Source: Phymorhynchus buccinoides
Lineage: Eukaryota > Mollusca > Gastropoda > Neogastropoda > Raphitomidae
Assembly: GCA_017654935.2 (NCBI GenBank)
Contig: CM065684.1
Span: forward strand, 64,051,400-64,115,399
Length of the DNA stretch: 64,000 nt
Direction of reading: 5' to 3'
A model generated the notes under the pieces. It was not told where the DNA came from. It worked only from the letters and a program-made list of their open reading frames with translations, and ran no database searches. Made by a program: the position numbers and the translations under genes. Below are positions 45,163-56,855 of this stretch, piece by piece. Position 1 is the stretch's first letter; the number at the start of each line of letters is the position of its first letter.

Positions 45163-45285
45163 ATTCCCCCCCCCCCCCCCCCCCACCCACCCACACACAT
45201 ACATGCAGGCACACACACACACACACAGAGTCACACACACACACGCACATACGCACACACAGACACACACACACACACACACACC
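45163..45285. repeat. C run and CA microsatellite
   Basis: About 20 C residues near 45167-45184, followed by an imperfect CA array to 45285. Confidence 0.9.
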
Positions 45286-45621
45286 ATTACCATCACCACA
45301 ATGACCACCACTCACCCCACCCAGTAACACAATACATGATACAATCTGTTGAATAAAGCATCAACATTCTCACTCTCTCTCAGTCTGTACGCTGCCCAGC
45401 TAGCTGATTATTTCATGAACAACCCATGCAATAAACAGTTTTTGCTAACTTTTACCCACAAGAGTTTTGATTTTTACTAATGGCGTTTTAATAATTATTG
45501 AGTATTTCTAACTAGTCTAATGTTAGCAATTATATCCTTCTAAACCACTTCGAGATTGGGCTTGGAGGTTTTGCTTGGAGTTTTTTCCTCTTTTTTAATT
45601 TAATTTTTTTTTTTTTTTAAG

Positions 45622-46855
45622 ATGGATGTTTGGTTGGAGTTGGATGTTTTTTGGTTGGAGTTGGATGTTTGTTTGGTTGGAGTTGGATGTTTGGTTGGAG
45701 TTGGATGTTTTTTGGTTGGAGTTGGATGTTTGGTTTAAATAATTTTTTATTAAGTTTAACAGGACATATACATAAATACATTAACGAAAGAATGAGCAAC
45801 AACAAGCTTTGAGCTTATAGCGTGCTCCCTATCAACATGAATATTACATATTATGACGACTGAGTTGAATGTTTGTTTGGTTGGAGTTGGATGTTTGGTT
45901 GGAGTTGGATGTTTGGTTTAAATAATTTTTTATTAAGTTTAACAGGACATATACACAAATACATTAACGAAAGAATGAGCAACAACAAGCTTTGAGCTCA
46001 TAGCGTGCTCACTATCAACATGAATATTACATATTATGACGACTGAGTTGAATGTTTGTTTGGTTGGAGTTGGATGTTTGTTTGGTTGGAGTTGGATGTT
46101 TGGTTGAAGTTGGATGTTTGGTTGAAGCTGGATGTTTGGTTGAAGTTGAATGTTTGTTTGGTTGGAGTTGGATGTTTGTTTGGTTGGAGTTGGATGTTTG
46201 GTTGAAGTTGGATGCTTGTTTGAAGTTGGATGTTTGTTTGAAGTTGGATGTTTGGTTGAAGTTGGATGTTTGGTTGAAGCTGGATGTTTGTTTGGTTGGA
46301 GTTGGATGTTTGGTTGAAGTTGGATGTTTGGTTGGAGCTGGATGTTTGGTTGAAGTTGGATGTTTGGTTGAAGTTGGATGTTTGGTTGGAGCTGGATGTT
46401 TGGTTGAAGTTGGATGTTTGGTTGAAGATGGATGTTTGTTTGGTTGAAGTTGGATGTTTGTTTGGTTGAAGTTGGATGTTTGGTTGAAGTTGGATGTTTG
46501 GTTGGATCTGGATGTTTGGTTGGAGCTGGATGTTTGGTTGAAGTTGGATGTTTTGTTGAAGTTGGATGTTTGGTTGGAGCTGGATGTTTGGTTGAAGCTG
46601 GATGTTTGGTTGAAGTTGGATGTTTGTTTGGTTGGAGTTGGATGTTTGGTTGGTTGGATGTTTGGTATTTTGGAGTTGGATGTTTGGTTGAAATTGGATG
46701 TTTGGTTGAAGTTGGATGTTTGGTTGTTTGGAGAACTTTGGATGTTTGGTTGGTCAGAGTTGGGTGTTTATTTGGTTGGAGTTGGATCTTCGTTTGGAGT
46801 TATGAAGAGGTTTGTTTGGTCGGAGTGGGATGTTTGGTTGGGGTTGAAGTTTCGC
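45622..46855. repeat. GTTGGAGTTGGATGTTTG minisatellite with captured LINE tail
   Basis: Variable 18-22 bp units (GTTGGATGTTTGGTTGAA, GTTGGAGCTGGATGTTTG) repeat for 1.2 kb. Early in the array a 145-bp non-repeat block beginning TTTAAATAATTTTTTATTAAG occurs twice, 183 bp apart (about 45734 and 45917). That block contains GCTTTGAGCTTATAGCGTGC, resembling the LINE 3' region at about 23290 on the same strand. The long open frames are a by-product of the array. Confidence 0.9.
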
Positions 46856-47013
46856 AAATTTGGCATGTAAAACATTGTGATGACGTCTTGAAACTGTTCT
46901 CTACCATAAGTGTGTGTGATAAACTGTTTACAAAGAGCCATTTAAGATTGAATCTTCTCTGGAGATATTTGTTAGGCAGAAAAGCTGGTCAACTTGCAAC
47001 CTGGTATGTCTGT

Positions 47014-48380
<1,367 letters not shown>

Positions 48381-48386
48381 ATGGTA

Positions 48387-48637
48387 CAGTGGAACCTCCC
48401 TTATAAGACCCCCCATTATAAGACTCCCTCTGGGCCCCACATGGCCAAAAGGCCGAAGAGGGCGTAAAGCCTTAATAAAAAATAAATAAAAAAAGACTCC
48501 CTCTGGCTTAAGAGCTACTTCTCTGAGACATTGCCCTTATTTGTAAGTATTAATATTACTTCCCTTGTACAACTCCCCCACATTGAAGACCTCAGTTGGA
48601 GTGATTTTTGAAGGTCGTATTTAAGGTAGGTTCACTG
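48387..48637. mobile_element. pogo/Tigger-like MITE with a 60-bp retroposed insert
   Basis: The left end CAGTGGAACCTCCCTTA and the right end (complement CAGTGAACCTACCTTAA) are inverted and flanked by TA (48385-48386 and 48638-48639), as in pogo/Tigger elements. It shares GACATTGCCCTTATTTGTAAG with 27658-27977. A 60-bp insert (48434-48493) ending in AAATAAATAAAAAAA is flanked by AGACTCCCTCTGG at 48421-48433 and 48494-48506. Confidence 0.85.
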
Positions 48638-49489
48638 TACTTTAGAGTATTTGCTTGCAGTCTGCAGTGGAAAGTCATTTAAGGAATATGCCCAAAGTTG
48701 GGAGGTAAGCATTGATGAGTGAGCTGTTCTTGCTTGCCTGACCTATAGCAGAGGAGGCAGATGCTATTCCGGGGGGCTGAGCTAGAATTCGTTTAAATAA
48801 TCATAATGGAGATGCCTTGCCCAGGGTACATACATGTACATACCCACTCTCTCGGCCAAAAGGATAAGATGAACAATCATGAAAAATATACTTTGTTTTA
48901 ATTTAATGAAATGCAATTTTAGTGTTATCCCAGTGTAGGCAACTTGTGATTCACCCTGGAAACTTTGATTACAACTGGTAAGTGGCCCAGTGAAAACTGC
49001 TTGATGTTGTCACTCACGTAACTGCACTCTTGCATGCTTCTGCACAGTTTACTAATATGGTGTGTGTTACTGTGTGTTTGTGTATGCATGTGTGTGTGTG
49101 TGTTGTTTTTTCGAGAGTGTGTTTGTGACTTGGGTCTTGTTGAGTGTGTGTGTGTGTCTGTGTGTGTGTGTGTGTGTGCACGTGTGTGTGAGTGTGTGTA
49201 ACTGATGTGCAAATGTGTGTGCACAGTCAGGCATACATGTGAGTGTGCATGTGCATACTTAGGTGTCTGCATGTGTGTGTGCAAGTGTTTACTAAATGCC
49301 CTTTATCTGAAGAAATTGCAACTCAAACTCAAAGTCAAAGGAACTTAGACTTTCTCAAACGTGACTGTGTCGAAAAATGAGACTGATTGGAAGAATTGTC
49401 GATGATGGAACTGTTTTTCCAAATTGCTATGCAATCACTGGCTAAAAGTTTCATGGAGTAAAACTAAAAGAGTGTGAAGCAGTCCACTG

Positions 49490-50125
49490 GTATTCTGCAG
49501 CATGCAATGATGCATACACGCAGCATGCATGTTTTGCCAAGGGTATTCTGCAGCATGCAATGATGCATACACGCAGCATGCATGTTTTGCCAAGGGTATT
49601 CTGCAGCATGCAATGATGCATACACGCAGCATGCATGTTTTGCCAAGGGTATTCTGCAGCATGCAATGATGCATACACGCAGCATGCATGTTTTGCCAAG
49701 GGTATTCTGCAGCATGCAATGATGCATACACGCAGCATGCATGTTTTGCCAAGGGTATTCTGCAACATGCAATGATGCATACACGCAGCATGCATGTTTT
49801 GCCAAGGGTATTCTGCAGCATGCAATGATGCATACACGCAGCATGCATGTTTTGCCAAGGGTATTCTGCAGCATGCAATGATGCATACACGCAGCATGCA
49901 TGTTTTGCCAATGATATTCTGCAGCATGCAATGATGCATACACGCAGCATGCATGTTTTGCCAAGGATATTCTGCAGCATGCAATGATGCATACACGCAG
50001 CATGCATGTTTTGCCAAGGATATTCTGCAGTATGCAATGATGCATACACGCAGCATGCATGTTTTGCCAAGGGTATTCTGCAGCATGCAATGATGCATAC
50101 ACGCAGCATGCATGTTTTGCCAAGG
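49490..50125. repeat. 53-bp satellite, 12 consecutive units
   Basis: Units start every 53 bp from 49490 (GTATTCTGCAGCATGCAATG) and differ by one or two bases; (50126-49490)/53 is exactly 12. Each unit contains several palindromic words (GCATGC, ATGCAT, TGCATGCA-like). All three minus-strand frames stay open across the array because the unit lacks stops in any frame; this does not make a gene. Confidence 0.97.
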
Positions 50126-50220
50126 GTATTCGTCTTCAAGTTTGTGTCATTTAATCATCCATGGTTGAGTTGCTAAACTGCATTAGTGCTGCTGCAAATT
50201 ATGTGGGTGACTAATGGTAT

Positions 50221-50361
50221 TAGGTATTAGGTACTTTATAGTCACAGAGGCGTCTCTGTGAAATTCGGGTTGCTCCTACCTGGAGAGGGTGTCGCAGCCA
50301 GAGGCGCGCCACCCAATTTATTTTTTTTGCATGTGATTTTTGTGTGACTGATGAGGAAGGA

Positions 50362-50398
<37 letters not shown>

Positions 50399-50625
50399 TT
50401 GACCTAATGACAACTTTTTCGTTGCCACTGGGTTTAATGTATGCTAAGTGCATGGGCACACGGGACCTCGGTTTATCGTCTCATCCAAAAGACTCCACGT
50501 TCAGACCGTAAGGCCTAGTGCAAAGTGAGAGGAAAATTCCCTTGTACCCAGGTTTGAACTCGGGTTTACTTGACATGAAGCGAACGCGCTTCAAGTTCCA
50601 CTGTACCACTCTACATGTAGTTCAG
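50221..50625 (-). mobile_element. tRNA-derived SINE (minus copy) with TAATACC tail
   Basis: The most complete copy of the family at 2398-2712. On the minus strand the head (AGTGGTACAGTGGAACTTG-like A box, GAGTTCAAACCTGGG B box) lies at about 50545-50615, the body contains GGTGGCGCGCCTCTGG, and the element ends in TAATACCTAATACC (seen as GGTATTAGGTATTAGG at 50216-50231). A GT run interrupts it at 50366-50392. Confidence 0.83.
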
Positions 50626-51170
50626 TTTGTGCTCTACACACTCTGGTTTACGCTAGCAAAGATCTTGTTAACCTATTTAAGCCCAAATTTTATTTTTTGT
50701 TTAAACGTTTAAAAGTGTAGGTTTTTATGTTTAGTGAACATATACATGTAAAAAATAAAGTATCATGAAAATAGCCAATTTAGATTTTTTGCTCAAAATG
50801 TTAGCGTCCCTTTTTAGTACAGTGGGATCAAGTGGGTAGGGGTTTTGTACACTATTAGATAATAAAATGATGAGCTTATTTGAAATCAATTCTTGCTCTA
50901 TAGCTTTAATATTTGCTTGTAGCAGTTGTGTCTAATGGAAACTGAATAAATCTAGTGTAGGACGAAATAAAATGTAATTATATCATCCCCTCCAACTGCC
51001 CACATTTTCACGCACTGATTCTCTTGCCTATTTATGTGTATTAACTCCACTTAAGGCATTCTGTTTTGTTCAAAATTATCTAAACTGTTGTAGAGAAGTG
51101 AAAATACTCGATTCATTACATTTGAATATGATTTTGAAATTTAAATAAATCCTTATACTTATAATAAAGA
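50626..51170. other. No gene recognised
   Basis: AT-rich intronic sequence with no recognisable feature. Confidence 0.5.
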
Positions 51171-51179
51171 AAATACTGC

Positions 51180-51725
51180 GTGTCTGTGTCTGTCTGTTCG
51201 CCCTGTAGCGCTCAAACCAGACGACAGAATGGCCTCAAATTTTGTGTGGTGGTGTATCATGTACACATATCATCATATGGCCCATAGGAAAAATCATTAC
51301 TATGCTGACCTTGACCCTGAAATTTGATGTTGAAAACTGAAATTTTCTTCTTTATGCTATATATGTTTCATGTACGACCGAGCTTGTATGGATCCAATGA
51401 ATGTGTGAACAGAATGGCCTCAAATTTTGTGTGAAAGTGTATCACGATGCATGGATAGTCCCTTAGAAATTGTTTAGCCATGCTGACCTTGACCTTGAAG
51501 TTTGACCTTGAAAACCTAAATTTCTTCTTGAGGCCATGTCTTTCACATCGTTGGACTTACAATGTTCAAACTTGGTATGGGTGTGCATTGGCTAATGGTG
51601 ATAACTTTATATGTTATCTTTATGACCTAAAGTATTTTGTCACAAACGTAACTGCATCTCATGAGAATGTTTCTGGGAAACCTCAATCCTCAAGATTTCT
51701 GGTTTCTGAGGTTTCTGTCTGAGAA
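51180..51725 (+). repeat. Repeat with internal duplication and TGACCTTGACC blocks
   Basis: Two related segments (51226-51355 and 51410-51530) each contain GAATGGCCTCAAATTTTGTGTG followed by a block such as GCTGACCTTGACCCTGAA or GCTGACCTTGACCTTGAAG. It has the look of a dispersed repeat; no coding sequence is recognised. Confidence 0.65.
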
Positions 51726-52125
51726 TTTTTATCACATTTTATTTTTCAAGGTTTAAGGTTCTTTAGCAATTTTCTGCAAAATTGCCAAGATGACATGCAT
51801 CATGGAAATTTGCATTTTGCAAGGCAGAAAAAAGTTTTCATTTTCTTTTTTTCGTTTTTGTTTTGTTGAACGAGCAGGGGTTTTCATCAAATGTAGCAAA
51901 CAACTAATCTACATGTATAATGTTATCTGTTCATTTTGTAAATTGTATGCATTTGAGGTTTGCATGTCAGAAGGTATTACTCCTATCATTTTTCTTGGGT
52001 GAAGCCAAGCCATAACTAGGCATAAGGCACTATCAGAAAAAGGAATAATGGAAATCTGATAGTACTTTCCTGTTTTCACCCGATAAGAATGATAGGTACC
52101 ATCTGCCATATATAACCAGTATATT

Positions 52126-52447
52126 CCCCCCCGTGGGGATACCGGGGGGTCTTTTGTATAAATAGTTCCCCCACTTTCTGGAAGTTCTGTGCTTGTAACT
52201 TCCTCTAATCTGTCACTCTCTTTGACTATGCCTTTTCCATTGCTTACTGTTATCTACTATCTTTCTGCCTTACCGGCCCATTCTCCTGCCTTTGTTCTAG
52301 AAACACTTTCAAATCATTTCCTCCAGCCAAAGTCGGACTTGCTGGGCCTATAACTATTTCTTAGTTAGGCGCACAACGGCAGCATGGCGCATCTGCACTC
52401 ATAATTGACAGGAAACTGTCTGAGCGATCGAAGAAGAAGAAGAAGAC
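52126..52447 (+). mobile_element. SINE-like repeat with GAAGAAGAAG tail
   Basis: Begins CCCGTGGGGATACCGGGGG, continues through TTCTGGAAGTTCTGTGCTTG, CTAATCTGTCACTCTCTTTG and AAGTCGGACTTGCTGGGCC, and ends GCGATCGAAGAAGAAGAAG. Related copies lie at 31685-32005 (minus), 59664-60000, 60921-61245 and, shortened, 62155-62400 and 62466-62650. It sits about 70 bp upstream of the fifth visible ribokinase exon. Confidence 0.85.
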
Positions 52448-52519
52448 CAGTATATTTTGTTCTCATGGTCGTCTTGTAACTAGTGTAACACAACAGTGGG
52501 TTTGTGTTCATCGTTTCAG

Positions 52520-52705
52520 GCGGAGCTGTTGACGGGCCTCGAGGTGAAGGACGTGGGCTCTGCGAAGGAGGCGGCGGCCATGTTGAGGGTCAAGGGTTGC
52601 CACTGCGTGGTGGTGACCCTGGGCGACAAGGGCAGTGTACTCTCCTCGCAGGAACACGACGGGCTGCACATACCTGTGCAGAAAGTCACCGCCAAAGACA
52701 CCACG
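52520..52705 (+). CDS. RBKS: Ribokinase, coding exon (fifth visible)
   Basis: A 186-nt exon between TCGTTTCAG and GTACAA, phase 0 on both sides. It encodes AELLTGLEVKDVGSAKEAA, AMLRVKGCHCVVVTLGDKGS and IPVQKVTAKDTT. V-V-T-L-G-x-x-G is the PfkB strand and turn near the ATP site, and the terminal DTT is the first half of the DTTGAGD catalytic motif, whose second half starts the next exon. GC content is clearly higher than in the surrounding intron. Confidence 0.95.
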
Positions 52706-52919
52706 GTACAAACAGTTTTTGTGTTGACATTTATTTATGTATGTGTATTTCTTCTTTAAAAAAAAATGTTTTATTCCATTTACCCTTCATTTTGTTGGAG
52801 AACAGAAAATAAAGATCACCATATATAACACAAAGTACTACCTAAAAGTATTTCAAAATTTTCAATTTTTGTTATAACTAAGATCCATGTAACAGTGGAC
52901 ACTAAAGCAGCCTCTCTAA

Positions 52920-53319
52920 TAGGAATTGTTTGAAAATAATTAAGGGGAGTAATTTCATGGTGTGTGGGAGTGATCTTGCCTTATTCAATCGGTCAAATAG
53001 GGGAAGTCACTCTACCATCAGCTCTCGTAGGTTATCGACTCGTGTGTTTGAGCAGACATACAGCACTTCGAACACCGTACTGTGCGTCATTCTAAAACAT
53101 TATGTCATTTGTATTTTTACATCACATTTTGCAAGTTTTATCAGTTTGTGGCCACAGGCCACCCCTAATTTTTCTAAAACACACTGACTCGCATCCTGCG
53201 GTTTCAAGCTTTGACGCCATTATTGCATTGTTGCTATGGCATTTGACTGAGTAATGGAGGTAAGCAACTCTAATTTTCACGAAGTGCTCTCCCCTAGGTT
53301 TTTTTCCGAAAATCGTCTA
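52920..53319. mobile_element. MITE of the TAGACGATTTTCGG family, copy A
   Basis: 400 bp; left end TAGGAATTGTTTG, right end the complement of TAGACGATTTTCGG. It is the reverse of copies B (54303-55583) and C (30695-31084) and contains a single version of the internal unit (complement of 53115-53180). It lies in the last ribokinase intron, 345 bp before the terminal exon. Confidence 0.85.
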
Positions 53320-53664
53320 TTGACAATCGCAAAGAAGCAAACCTATGAATAGGAAAGACGAAGGTAAGTGCAATGATTAAATGTTTAATTAAGGCTGTCT
53401 GATTACTGGTAAAGATAGTAATTTAAGCAAAAGCAGTCTTGATATTCAAAAGTTTTTATTCCTATGTACGTGTATTTCATTTATTTTGGAAGCGTTTTTT
53501 ATTGAACTCAATGATGCCGTGCGACCTTGCTTTGCAAGTCGCATTTTGCTTTTCACTATGTATCTTTCACAAGATGTCCTATGAAACTATGGACAGACAC
53601 CCCACTGCCTGTACAGGAGTCAGTGGGTTAGTAATCTTTATTTTTTGTTTTTTTGTTGTTACAG

Positions 53665-53847
53665 GGTGCAGGAGACGCATTCATCGGAGCGTTGGCGTTC
53701 TACCGAGCGTGCTTACCTTCCTTGCCGCTAGCGGAGGCCATCCAGCGATCCAACACAGTCGCCTCCATCAGCTGCCAGTACCCCGGCACCCAGAGTAGCT
53801 TCCCCTCCGCCGGTGACCTCTCTCCTGACCTCTTGGCTGCTCCGTGA
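53665..53847 (+). CDS. RBKS: Ribokinase, terminal coding exon (sixth visible)
   Basis: It follows TTGTTGTTACAG and encodes GAGDAFIGALAFYRA, then NTVASISCQYPGTQSS and a short C-terminus ending LLAAP before TGA. GAGD supplies the anion hole and the catalytic Asp of PfkB kinases. The terminal GTQSSFPS matches the conserved G-T-Q-x-S-x-P end of ribokinases, which helps form the monovalent-cation site. Together with the five preceding exons it gives 250 residues of an enzyme that is usually about 310-325 long. Confidence 0.96.
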   Translation, partial: GAGDAFIGALAFYRACLPSLPLAEAIQRSNTVASISCQYPGTQSSFPSAGDLSPDLLAAP

Positions 53848-53894
53848 AAGGGACCAGCCGAATGTCACCAAGGCGAAGACTCGGAAGAAGAAGA

Positions 53895-53900
53895 AATAAA
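53895..53900 (+). promoter_or_regulatory. Polyadenylation signal AATAAA
   Basis: First AATAAA, 48 bp after the ribokinase stop codon, within GAAGAAGAAATAAATATT. A second AATAAA lies at 54062-54067. Either could end the transcript. Confidence 0.6.
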
Positions 53901-54302
53901 TATTATTTATTTTATTTTATGAAAGGTGTTGATGGTACGTACGTTATATCGTTTTATCATGATTGGACTAACAATGTGATTATGACGACAGTAACAAGAT
54001 GAACAATATATTAAAATAATGAAGAAGATAGTCAGTGCTCATGATTCATGGTTTAAAACTAAATAAAAGTGATAATTTTACGCACTTGTGTAATCATATT
54101 GATTATGTTCTTAATTGAATTGCTGCCTTATGTTATCTGTGATATAATTTCAAGAATGATTTTTTTTCTTTATTGAACTGTACCAAGTATGGTGTGTATT
54201 TATGATTGATTTTAATTTATAGGCTATTTTTGGAGTTGTATGAAAAATCATTGTTCAGCCTAGTCTTCTTTTTTAAAAAAATCCTGACATTCGAAACTTT
54301 AA

Positions 54303-55583
54303 TAGATGAATTTCGGGGAAAAACTAGGGGAGAGCACTTCATGAAAATTAGAGTTGATTACCTCAACTTACTCGGTCAAAACCATAGCAACCATGGCGGC
54401 ATGGCATTGAAGCTTGAAACCATAGACTAGGATGCGAGTCAGTGACTTGCAAAACATCTTTTTAGAACAATAAGGTGTGGCCAGTACCCATAAACTAATG
54501 GAACTTGCAAAACATCTTTTTAGAAACATAAGGTGTGGCCAGTACCCATAAACTAATGGAACTTGCAAAACATCTTTTTAGAAACATAAGGTGTGGCCAG
54601 TACCCATAAACTGATGGAACTTGCAAAACATCTTTTTAGAACAATAAGGTGTGGCCAGTACCCATAAACTAATGGAACTTGCAAAACATCTTTTTAGAAC
54701 AATAAGGTGTGGCCAGTACCCATAAACTGATGGAACTTGCAAAACATCTTTTTAGAAACATAAGGTGTGGCCAGTACCCATAAACTAATGGAACTTGCAA
54801 AACATCTTTTTAGAAACATAAGGTGTGGCCAGTACCCACAAACTAATGAAACTTGCAAAACATCTTTTTAGAAACATAAGGTGTGGCCAGTACCCATAAA
54901 CTAATGGAACTTGCAAAACATCTTTTTAGAAACATAAGGTGTGGCCAGTACCCATAAACTAATGGAACTTGCAAAACATCTTTTTAGAAACATAAGGTGT
55001 GGCCAGTACCCATAAACTGATGGAACTTGCAAAACATCTTTTTAGAAACATAAGGTGTGGCCAGTACCCATAAACTAATGGAACTTGCAAAACATCTTTT
55101 TAGAACAATAAGGTGTGGCCAGTACCCATAAACTGATGGAACTTGCAAAACATCTTTTTAGAAACATAAGGTGTGGCCAGTACCCATAAACTAATGGAAC
55201 TTGCAAAACATCTTTTTAGAAACATAAGGTGTGGCCAGTACCCACAAACTAATGAAACTTGCAAAACATCTTTTTAGAAACATAAGGTGTGGCCAGTACC
55301 CATAAACTAATGGAACTTGCAAAACATCTTTTTAGAAACATAAGGTGTGGCCAGTACCCATAAACTAATGGAACTTGCAAAATGTGACGTAAAAATGTAA
55401 ATGACAAATTTTAGAATGACGCACAGTGTTCTAAGTGCTATATGTCTACTCAAACACATGAAGCGAGAGCTGGGGATCTACCTGATGATAGAGTAACTTC
55501 CCCTGTTTGACCGATTAAATTAGGCAAGATCACTCGCACACACCATGAAATGACTCCCCTTAATTATTTCCAAACAATTCCTA
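54303..55583. mobile_element. MITE of the TAGACGATTTTCGG family, copy B, internally expanded
   Basis: The ends (TAGATGAATTTCGG left; complement TAGGAATTGTTTG right) and flanking blocks (GGGGAGAGCACTTCATG, GATGCGAGTCAGTG, CCCCTGTTTGACCGA) match copies A and C. Its length of 1,281 bp against 390-400 bp is explained by 16 tandem copies of an internal 58-bp unit. It lies about 450 bp after the ribokinase stop codon, inverted relative to copy A. Confidence 0.9.
54445..55372. repeat. 58-bp minisatellite, 16 units, within the MITE
   Basis: Units start with ACTTGCAAAACATC every 58 bp; (55373-54445)/58 is exactly 16. Two main variants, AGAACAATAAGG and AGAAACATAAGG, alternate in runs, with a rarer CACAAACTAATGAAAC variant at two places 406 bp apart (seven units), suggesting block duplication within the array. 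Confidence 0.97.
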
Positions 55584-55851
55584 TTGTATAGTGCCATTGA
55601 ATCAGACAGCCGATCATGGATACTTAATGGAAAAAAAGACTATAAAACTAGAAGATACACAGGTGCAACTTTTTCCTTTTCACAAGGATTTCATTTTTTA
55701 AAAATTTTTACTTAAAACTGAACTTCCTTTTGTACAAAAAAATCATTATAAAAAGGGGGGCGACGACACATCAACTACAAGTGATTTGGGACGTTTTGAA
55801 CATGGTCGCTCTAGCCCAGAAGTGCTGTACTCTCTCCCTCAATTGTCTTCA

Positions 55852-56095
55852 AACGCAACTAACAAACGTTTACCGGATTCAAAGGGGAATTAAAAAGAAG
55901 AAAAGAGGACAATCAGTGTCTTTTTTGATGGACGTTGCAACTAACCAAGGTTTAGCCGATTCAAAGGGGAATTAAAAAGAAGAAAAGAGGACCATCAGTG
56001 TCTTTTTTGATGGACGTTGCAACTAACCAAGGTTTAGCCGATTCAAAGGGGAATTAAAATGAGAAGAAAAGAGGACAATGAGTGTCTTTTTTATG
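55852..56095. repeat. 82-bp tandem repeat, three units
   Basis: GATTCAAAGGGGAATTAAAA begins at 55876, 55958 and 56040. Units also share GACGTTGCAACTAACC and AGTGTCTTTTTTGATGG. Confidence 0.93.
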
Positions 56096-56461
56096 CACAT
56101 TGCCATCCCCCCCCCCCCCTCCCCTATGAATTATCCAATGGGGCTCTGCCCCTGGACCCCTGCCTTTCATTTTTTTTCATTTGGGCAGTACTGGTACTTA
56201 ACGAGTTGCACAATGAAGATATTTTATCCGCTCCTTGTGCTGCCACTGTAGGGGCCAACTTTGGCCTTTGGGGACCTTCCCCAACACCAACTGCCTTTAA
56301 ACATCTTGGCTGCGAGAGTGGGGATGTCCCCTGAGTGGGACCTTTTCACCATCAACAAATTCCTGCCCAATCCTCCAGAATAGTGATTACATACCCTGCT
56401 GTCTGGAAGTCATAGTTGGTACACTGTGCTGTACAGCCTATTCCATGGTTTTAGCAGAGGA

Positions 56462-56855
56462 AGGTGGCAGAGTGGTTAAGGCGTTCGCCTGCCGATTTCA
56501 GTGCGTGGCTGCAGCGTGAGTGACCCCGGTTTGAATCCCGGCCTCGCCCTTTATTTCTAGTTAGACAGGAAAATCGAACTGAACGTTTGAGTCCTTCAGA
56601 TGGGGACTTATAGTTAGTCTGACCCGTGCGCTTTACTCACGTAAAATTCCCACGGCAGTTAAAAGTTGGTAAGAGCAGGGAGAAGTTCCGCTGCCTGGTA
56701 TGACCAAATTGATAATTAGGTTTCCCAAGTCTGCCCCCACCTCCTCCTCACCCTGTTCCCCCCTTCTCCCCCCAAAAAAATACATAACAAAAATCACAGA
56801 GATAAGTCTTTGTGACTTATGACTAGAATATACCAATACCAAATACCAATACCAG
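56462..56855 (+). mobile_element. tRNA-derived SINE, nearly complete
   Basis: The head has GTGGCAGAGTGGTTAAGG (A box) and CGGTTTGAATCCCGG (B box), close to a leucine/serine-type tRNA. The body has GCTTTACTCACGTAAAATTC, CACGGCAGTTAAAAG and CTGCCTGGTATGACCAAATTG, shared with 15120-15445, and it ends in a tandem ACCAATACCAAATACCAAT tail. RNA polymerase III would transcribe such an element from the internal boxes; mobilisation depends on a LINE. Confidence 0.88.

Noticed and set aside
49490..50125. CRISPR-like regular array
   Set aside because: Units are contiguous with no variable spacers, and the genome is eukaryotic.
49435..50139. Open frames of more than 200 codons in all three minus-strand frames
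   Set aside because: They arise from a 53-bp satellite unit that lacks stops in any frame; there are no splice signals or domain support.
56462..56560. Functional tRNA gene
   Set aside because: A and B boxes are good, but the acceptor stem does not close and a SINE body shared with other loci follows.
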